Shown here: piece after piece, positions 14,744 through 19,215 of the stretch
Position numbering within the stretch: position 1 is the stretch's first letter
Layout: every line of letters begins with the position of its first letter
Source of the DNA: CAYJBH01 sp964369965
GTDB lineage: Bacteria; Bacillota; Clostridia; Oscillospirales; Ruminococcaceae
Assembly (NCBI GenBank): GCA_964369965.1
Contig: CAYJGF010000029.1
Location: 1 to 19,215, forward strand
Reading direction: 5' to 3'
DNA length: 19,215 nt
Program-made: the position numbers and the translations under genes
The notes under the pieces: generated by a model
What the model was told of the DNA's origin: nothing
The model's database searches: none
The model's input: the letters and a program-made list of their open reading frames with translations, nothing else

Positions 14744-16297
14744 ATGGAATTTTTAAAACAGGTGGAGCGCTTCGGTGTTCAGGAAATATCGCAAAAAATT
14801 GAAACAAAGGTCAACAATCCCTTTACCGACATCAAAATTTCGGCGCAAATAACAAAACCCTGCGGCGAAATTGTCACCGTCAAAGGCTTTTATGACAAGG
14901 ATAGCTGTTATAAAGTTCGCTTTATGCCGGACAGCCTCGGGGTGCATAACATCCGACTGCTATGCAGTGACGAGGTCTATAACGATGAAAGGGGCGAGTT
15001 TGTCTGCACCCTCAACAGCATTGAAAACAAGGGGCCGATACATGCAACGGGTGAGCATTTTTATTATGCCGACGGCTCCCACGCCTTTATCTGCGGCACC
15101 ACGCTCTATGCCTGGTGGTACCGTCCAAAGGAAATTTGCGACACCACCCTCTCGGAGCTGAAAAAGTACGGCTTTAATAAGGTGAGAATGCTCGTGTTCC
15201 CGAAATATCTTGCCGGCTTTGTGGATTTTGATCTCATCCATCAACCGCCCTGCCTGCCGTTTGAGAGCAATGACGGTAAATTTGACTTCAAACGCCCGAA
15301 CGTCGACTACTTTGAGCTGTTGGAACAACGCATATCACAGTTGAACGACATCGGCGTCGAGGCAGACGTCATCCTCTTTCACAACTATGATTTTGGTAAA
15401 TGGGGGATAGATGACCAACTCAGCGACGACGATGCCATGTTCTACCTCGACTATATTATAGCGAGGATATCCGCCTATAAAAATGTCTGGTGGTCGCTCG
15501 CCAACGAGTACGATATATTCAAAAATCCGGACGGTAGCGGTTGTATATCCAAAATCGACAGACGCGACTGGGACAGGATAGGGCGTTATATATATAAGGA
15601 AGACCCCTACAAAAAACTCATTTCGGTGCACAATATAGGTCCACTCTACCCCGATGCCGAATGGCTGTCCCACGTGTCGGCGCAGTTCCCGAACACCTAT
15701 GGTTTGTTGACCGAAGCTAAACATAACTACAAAAAACCGGTCATCAACGATGAATACCAGTATGAGGGCAACCTTATCGATGATTGGGGCAACCTCACCG
15801 GCGAGGAGGAGACGGTGCGCCACTGGCTGTCGGTCATGGCAGGTGCATACGCCACACACGGCGAATGTTATGTGGTGGACGGCAACCGCAACGATATCTT
15901 TTGGACATACGGTGGGAAGATGTACGGCGAGAGTGCGGCAAGGATATCCTACCTCAAAAGCATCGTCGAAACATTGCCTTTTGATGAGATGTCACCGGAC
16001 TACACCCTGTGCGACGGCAGGGGTAGCTACTGCATAAGCAAGGAGCGTGAGGTATACTTCTATCTGTTCACCGACGGCTGTCAACAGCGCAACCGCAAGT
16101 TTGGTGTCAACATACCGGACGGCAAAAACAGAACCTACGAGGTGGAGGTGTACGACCTTTGGGAAATGAAGACCATAAGAAAATTCAGATATTTCCAGGG
16201 CAAGCTGGAAAATCCGACCCACGACGTGCCGGAAGGTCAGCTGGAACGAGTGATAAACGAGCCGGGGCTTATCGGCGTGAGGGCGGTGTTAATTTAA
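14744..16297 (+). CDS. Cytoplasmic glycoside hydrolase-like protein, DUF5060-DUF4038-DUF5605 architecture
   Basis: A 517-residue predicted retaining-type glycosidase. An immunoglobulin-like DUF5060 region occupies about residues 5-90. An apiosidase-like (DUF4038) TIM barrel spans about 100-410, beginning HFYYADGSHAFICGTTLYAWW. A small beta domain (DUF5605-like) follows to the end. Candidate catalytic residues are Glu255 in WWSLANEYD (acid/base) and Glu337 in PVINDEYQYEG (nucleophile), placed on barrel strands as in clan GH-A enzymes. There is no signal peptide, so it should act on material already imported by the ABC system. AGGAGA precedes the start by a suitable distance and the gene is 12 bases downstream of E2. 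Relatives include enzymes on plant side-chain sugars, but the linkage attacked here is unknown. Confidence 0.85.
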   Translation: MEFLKQVERFGVQEISQKIETKVNNPFTDIKISAQITKPCGEIVTVKGFYDKDSCYKVRFMPDSLGVHNIRLLCSDEVYNDERGEFVCTLNSIENKGPIHATGEHFYYADGSHAFICGTTLYAWWYRPKEICDTTLSELKKYGFNKVRMLVFPKYLAGFVDFDLIHQPPCLPFESNDGKFDFKRPNVDYFELLEQRISQLNDIGVEADVILFHNYDFGKWGIDDQLSDDDAMFYLDYIIARISAYKNVWWSLANEYDIFKNPDGSGCISKIDRRDWDRIGRYIYKEDPYKKLISVHNIGPLYPDAEWLSHVSAQFPNTYGLLTEAKHNYKKPVINDEYQYEGNLIDDWGNLTGEEETVRHWLSVMAGAYATHGECYVVDGNRNDIFWTYGGKMYGESAARISYLKSIVETLPFDEMSPDYTLCDGRGSYCISKEREVYFYLFTDGCQQRNRKFGVNIPDGKNRTYEVEVYDLWEMKTIRKFRYFQGKLENPTHDVPEGQLERVINEPGLIGVRAVLI

Positions 16298-16326
16298 ACT
16301 TATAACAAAAACAAATGAGGGCAAAA

Positions 16327-17727
16327 ATGATAACTAAAAACCAACTTAAATATTCCGAAATAACACCTTTAAAAGCGGATTATCCCGATGAAATCCCAAC
16401 GATTTCCGCCGATGTCTATTTTGCGCGCAAAGAAAGATTAATCTGCGCGATGAAAAATAACGATCTCGATGTGATAGCGATATATGCAGATCGAGAGCAT
16501 TATCATAATTTCAAGTTTTACACCGGACGTGACCCTCGATTTGAGGAGGGGTTGTTGGTCGTGCACAGGGACGGTCGAATGTATAGCGGCCTTGGCAACG
16601 AGTGCCTTAATCTGACCGATTGCATGTCAGTCGAGACGACACCGGTGCTTTGTCAGCTGTTTTCTCTGCCAAATCAGCCGATGGAATCCTATCAAGGTAT
16701 AGGGGCTATGTTGGATAAGCTCGGCTTTAAATCGGGGCAACGGGTGGGTTGCGTCGACTGGAAATTTTTTAACCCCGACTATGTAAAGGATTGCGAGAGC
16801 ATCTTTGGTATGCCGTCCTATCTGATAGACGGAATAAAGGAGGCGGTCGGAAAGGACGGTCGGGTCATAAACGTCACCGCGCTATTGATAAATCCTGCCG
16901 ACGGGCTGCGCACCTGCGTTGAGCCTGCCGCCGCTGCCGCCCTTGAATTCGGCGCGACCTGCGCGTCGGAGGGGGTGCGCCGCATGATGGACGAGGCGAC
17001 GCCCGGAATGACAGAGTGTGAGCTCGCTAACGCTTTTTCGGCATTTGGTCAACCGCTATCCTGTCATCCCTATGTCGTGTCAGGTGAAAATACGAGAAAT
17101 GGTCTAATAAGTCCCGGTAATAGGGAGCTAAAACTCGGCGACGAGCTGATTGTAAGCGTAGGCATAGAGGGTGGGCTCAGCTGCCGCAGTGCGATGTTGG
17201 CGGCAAACCCCGAGGATTTAGCTGTATCGTATGACGAGTATATACAGGAGTGGGTGATGTCATATATGGCCACCGTTTTCAACTGGTATCAGATGATCGG
17301 AATAGGAGTCAAGGGCGGGGAAATCTACGACATGGTACAATCCTCATTCCCAAAAGAAAAGTACGGGTGGACACTCAACCCCGGGCATCTGTTAGGACAT
17401 GAGGAATGGATGTCCTCGCCGATTTATGAGAATTCCGAGTGTGTGATTAAAAGTGGAATGATACTTCAGATGGATATCATACCGTCCAGTGATAAATTCC
17501 GCGCACCGAATGCCGAGGACGGAGTTTTAATAGCCGATGAAGATTTTCGCGCACAGCTTAAAAAAGAGTTCCCGAAAGTCTATGAACGAATGATGAAAAG
17601 ACGCCGCTTTGCCGAGGAGCAGATAGGCTTGAAACTTCGCCCCGAGGTCATGCCGATGGCGAACACTTTTGCGGAGTACCGCCCGCTATTCATGAAAAAT
17701 AACACCGCAATAGTGGTATCAAAATAG
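16327..17727 (+). CDS. Second M24-fold (Xaa-Pro peptidase-like) protein, altered metal site
   Basis: A 466-residue protein with a creatinase N-domain (about 20-190) and an M24 domain (about 195-440). The block SVGIEGGLSCRSAML, which aligns with DFGxxxxGYxSDITR, puts Ser277 and Arg287 at the two metal-binding Asp positions. Histidines remain in GHLLGHEEW (His354, His358), the first Glu is replaced by Asp383 in LQMDIIP, and Glu397 in NAEDGVLI is kept. A classical two-metal peptidase is therefore unlikely, though a modified site is possible. It is only distantly similar to the first M24 protein and over 100 residues longer, so it is not a simple duplicate. The start is the ATG at 16327, six bases after GAGGG; an ATG at 16315 would overlap that site. 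It lies 29 bases after the glycosidase gene. Confidence 0.82.
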   Translation: MITKNQLKYSEITPLKADYPDEIPTISADVYFARKERLICAMKNNDLDVIAIYADREHYHNFKFYTGRDPRFEEGLLVVHRDGRMYSGLGNECLNLTDCMSVETTPVLCQLFSLPNQPMESYQGIGAMLDKLGFKSGQRVGCVDWKFFNPDYVKDCESIFGMPSYLIDGIKEAVGKDGRVINVTALLINPADGLRTCVEPAAAAALEFGATCASEGVRRMMDEATPGMTECELANAFSAFGQPLSCHPYVVSGENTRNGLISPGNRELKLGDELIVSVGIEGGLSCRSAMLAANPEDLAVSYDEYIQEWVMSYMATVFNWYQMIGIGVKGGEIYDMVQSSFPKEKYGWTLNPGHLLGHEEWMSSPIYENSECVIKSGMILQMDIIPSSDKFRAPNAEDGVLIADEDFRAQLKKEFPKVYERMMKRRRFAEEQIGLKLRPEVMPMANTFAEYRPLFMKNNTAIVVSK

Positions 17728-17728
17728 T

Positions 17729-19087
17729 ATGAAAAAGGTTGTTATAGCGTCACTTGCACAGGAGTCAAACAGTTTTAATCCCATTTTCACCGACCATGAC
17801 GATTTTTTAATAGTCGAAAAAGAAGATGAGGTGTCGGCACTTTTCCCCGAGGTTGTCAGTATTCTTAAAAAGGCTGAAATTGAGGTAATCACCTCGATTT
17901 CGGCCTATGCACTGCCGGGTGGGATGGTGAAAAAAGAGGCATTTCTCGATTTTGTAAGTCGAATATACGAGTGCACGCCCAATGACGTGGACGGTATATG
18001 GCTAAAACTCCATGGTGCGATGTATGTCGAAGATATCGGGAGCGGTGAGGAATATCTATTGAAAGAACTGCGGCGAAAGGTGGGGCGCGCCGTCCCTATT
18101 GCCGCAACCATGGACATGCATGCCAACCATACCGATGAATTCATCGAGCTTATTGACGTGGTCAGAGGGTATCACACAGCGCCACACCTTGAGTGGGACT
18201 ATCGTAACTGCAACAAAATAACAGCAAATGCACTGGTAGCTATGATAAATGGTCAGGGAATGCATACATATATCTATCGTCTGCCTTTTTTGTTGCCGGG
18301 TGAGAAATTCATGACCGATTATGAGCCGGCAAAAGGCGATGTTGCACTGTCCGAAAGGATGGAGGAGAACCCCCATGTTGTAGCGGTATCAGTCTTTGCC
18401 GGGATGGCATGGGTGGACTGCGGTTATAACGGTGCGAGCATAGTCATAACCGTCAAGGAGGACAAAACAGAGCCAAAAAAACTTTGCGATGAGCTTATAA
18501 ACAGAATGTTGGGCAATCGATTGAGGTATGTAATTCCTGCAAAAAACGCCGAGCCCGACAAAGCGATAGAAATGGCACTTGTGTCGGAAAAACCCTATTT
18601 TATAACCGACTCCGGCGACAATGTGACCGGCGGTGCAATAGGTGACAACTCATATTTCTTAAATTTATTACTATCAAAAAACCTTAAAGGGTTTTTATTG
18701 GCGGGGATATATTCACCCGAGCTTGTAAAATCACTCAAGCAGTGTGAGAAAAACAGAGAGTACGATGTTGTAATCGGTGGTGAATTTGACCGCAAGAGTG
18801 AGCGTGTTAAATGCAAAACACGATTATTGTATAAAAAAGATCTTACTTTATCACGAAAAAAGCCGATTTCAGCTGTTGTTCTTAATGCGCAAGACAATAT
18901 CGTCGTTGTTACCGAGGATAGATGTGATTTCATCTGTCCCGATCATCTCTTTGACGTGGTAGACGACCTGACCAACTTTACTGCGATCGTTGTCAAATTG
19001 GGATATTTATTTCCGGACCTTACAAACATTGCAAAGGGATGCTGTATTGCCCTGACACCGGGAAATTGTTATTTAGATTTAAATTAA
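17729..19087 (+). CDS. M81-family (MlrC/microcystinase-like) metallohydrolase
   Basis: A 452-residue protein of peptidase family M81, whose best-known member MlrC hydrolyses linearised microcystin. Family signatures are QESNSFNP at 11-18, KLHGAM at 93-98, MDMHAN at 128-133, GYHTAPH at 147-153 and TDSGDNVTGGA at 293-303. Asp129, His131 and His153 match the Asp-x-His ... His zinc triad of MlrC with the same 22-residue spacing, so the metal site looks complete. Most M81 proteins in sugar and amino acid operons have no known substrate; hydrolysis of an amide-like bond is the family-based expectation. It starts one base after the preceding stop with no clear ribosome binding site, implying translational coupling. 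It is the last gene of the operon. Confidence 0.9.
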   Translation: MKKVVIASLAQESNSFNPIFTDHDDFLIVEKEDEVSALFPEVVSILKKAEIEVITSISAYALPGGMVKKEAFLDFVSRIYECTPNDVDGIWLKLHGAMYVEDIGSGEEYLLKELRRKVGRAVPIAATMDMHANHTDEFIELIDVVRGYHTAPHLEWDYRNCNKITANALVAMINGQGMHTYIYRLPFLLPGEKFMTDYEPAKGDVALSERMEENPHVVAVSVFAGMAWVDCGYNGASIVITVKEDKTEPKKLCDELINRMLGNRLRYVIPAKNAEPDKAIEMALVSEKPYFITDSGDNVTGGAIGDNSYFLNLLLSKNLKGFLLAGIYSPELVKSLKQCEKNREYDVVIGGEFDRKSERVKCKTRLLYKKDLTLSRKKPISAVVLNAQDNIVVVTEDRCDFICPDHLFDVVDDLTNFTAIVVKLGYLFPDLTNIAKGCCIALTPGNCYLDLN

Positions 19088-19131
19088 ACACATTATTAAT
19101 TATGTGAATACAACTCTATTTGACTGAAAAA

Positions 19132-19153
19132 TGAAAATTTGTTTCTATTTTCA
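19132..19153 (+). other. Small hairpin after the last gene
   Basis: TGAAAAT and ATTTTCA form a perfect 7-bp AT-rich stem with an 8-base loop. No T-run follows, so it is a weak candidate for a processing or pause element ahead of the main terminator. Confidence 0.35.
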
Positions 19154-19172
19154 CCGTCGCACCATAACGAAT

Positions 19173-19209
19173 AGCCATAAGGGGCATAGCCTTTTATGGC
19201 TGTTTTTTT
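19173..19209 (+). terminator. Intrinsic terminator of the catabolic operon
   Basis: AGCCATAA (19173-19180) pairs with TTATGGCT (19194-19201), possibly extended by GG/CC with a small bulge, and is followed by seven T at 19203-19209. It lies 86 bases after the M81 stop. An alternative pairing, GGGCATA (19182-19188) with TATGCCC (19209-19215), exists in the same stretch and could be continued beyond the window. Confidence 0.7.
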
Positions 19210-19215
19210 ATGCCC

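Noticed and set aside
1..19215. tRNA, rRNA or CRISPR array
   Set aside because: No regularly spaced repeats, cloverleaf sequences or rRNA motifs were seen on either strand.

Overview
The window looks like chromosomal DNA of a low-to-mid GC Gram-positive bacterium, probably an anaerobic gut- or rumen-type member of Clostridia (Bacillota). The grounds are strong GGAGG-type ribosome binding sites, an MKK-type lipoprotein signal on the sugar-binding protein, an ABC sugar importer without its own ATPase gene, a Clostridia-style large serine recombinase, and frequent ATA isoleucine codons. This is an inference from style; no rRNA or marker gene is present.

Layout. (1) Positions 1-2640, minus strand, are a genetic graveyard. 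They hold a large serine recombinase fragment without its catalytic domain that runs off the left edge, then a carbohydrate ABC permease and a sugar-binding lipoprotein, both broken by frameshifts, stops and deletions. The promoter of this dead operon is still near consensus. (2) Positions 2640-2980 are a divergent regulatory region containing a perfect TTGACA-N17-TATAAT promoter. (3) Positions 2981-7112, plus strand, carry an intact import unit: an SDR oxidoreductase, a sugar-binding lipoprotein and two MalF/MalG-type permeases. (4) Positions 7135-8142, minus strand, encode a LacI-family repressor. (5) Positions 8271-19087, plus strand, are an eight-gene tightly spaced operon: a cytoplasmic VCBS/FG-GAP beta-propeller protein, an M24-fold protein, three genes of an acetoin-dehydrogenase-like 2-oxo acid dehydrogenase complex (E1 alpha, E1 beta, E2; no E3), a DUF5060/DUF4038/DUF5605-type glycosidase, a second M24-fold protein and an M81 (MlrC-like) metallohydrolase. 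A terminator hairpin lies at 19173-19209.

How the genes may work together. The LacI regulator sits between the importer and the catabolic operon and probably controls both. The importer brings in a glycoside or oligosaccharide. The glycosidase has no signal peptide, so it would cleave that substrate inside the cell. The SDR, the propeller protein and the TPP/lipoate complex could then oxidise, dehydrate and cleave the released sugar or aglycone to an acyl-CoA. The two M24-fold proteins lack canonical metal-binding aspartates, and with the M81 enzyme they hint that a C-N or amide bond in the substrate is also broken. I know of no described pathway with this combination of genes. The substrate cannot be read from the sequence, and the pathway is a hypothesis.
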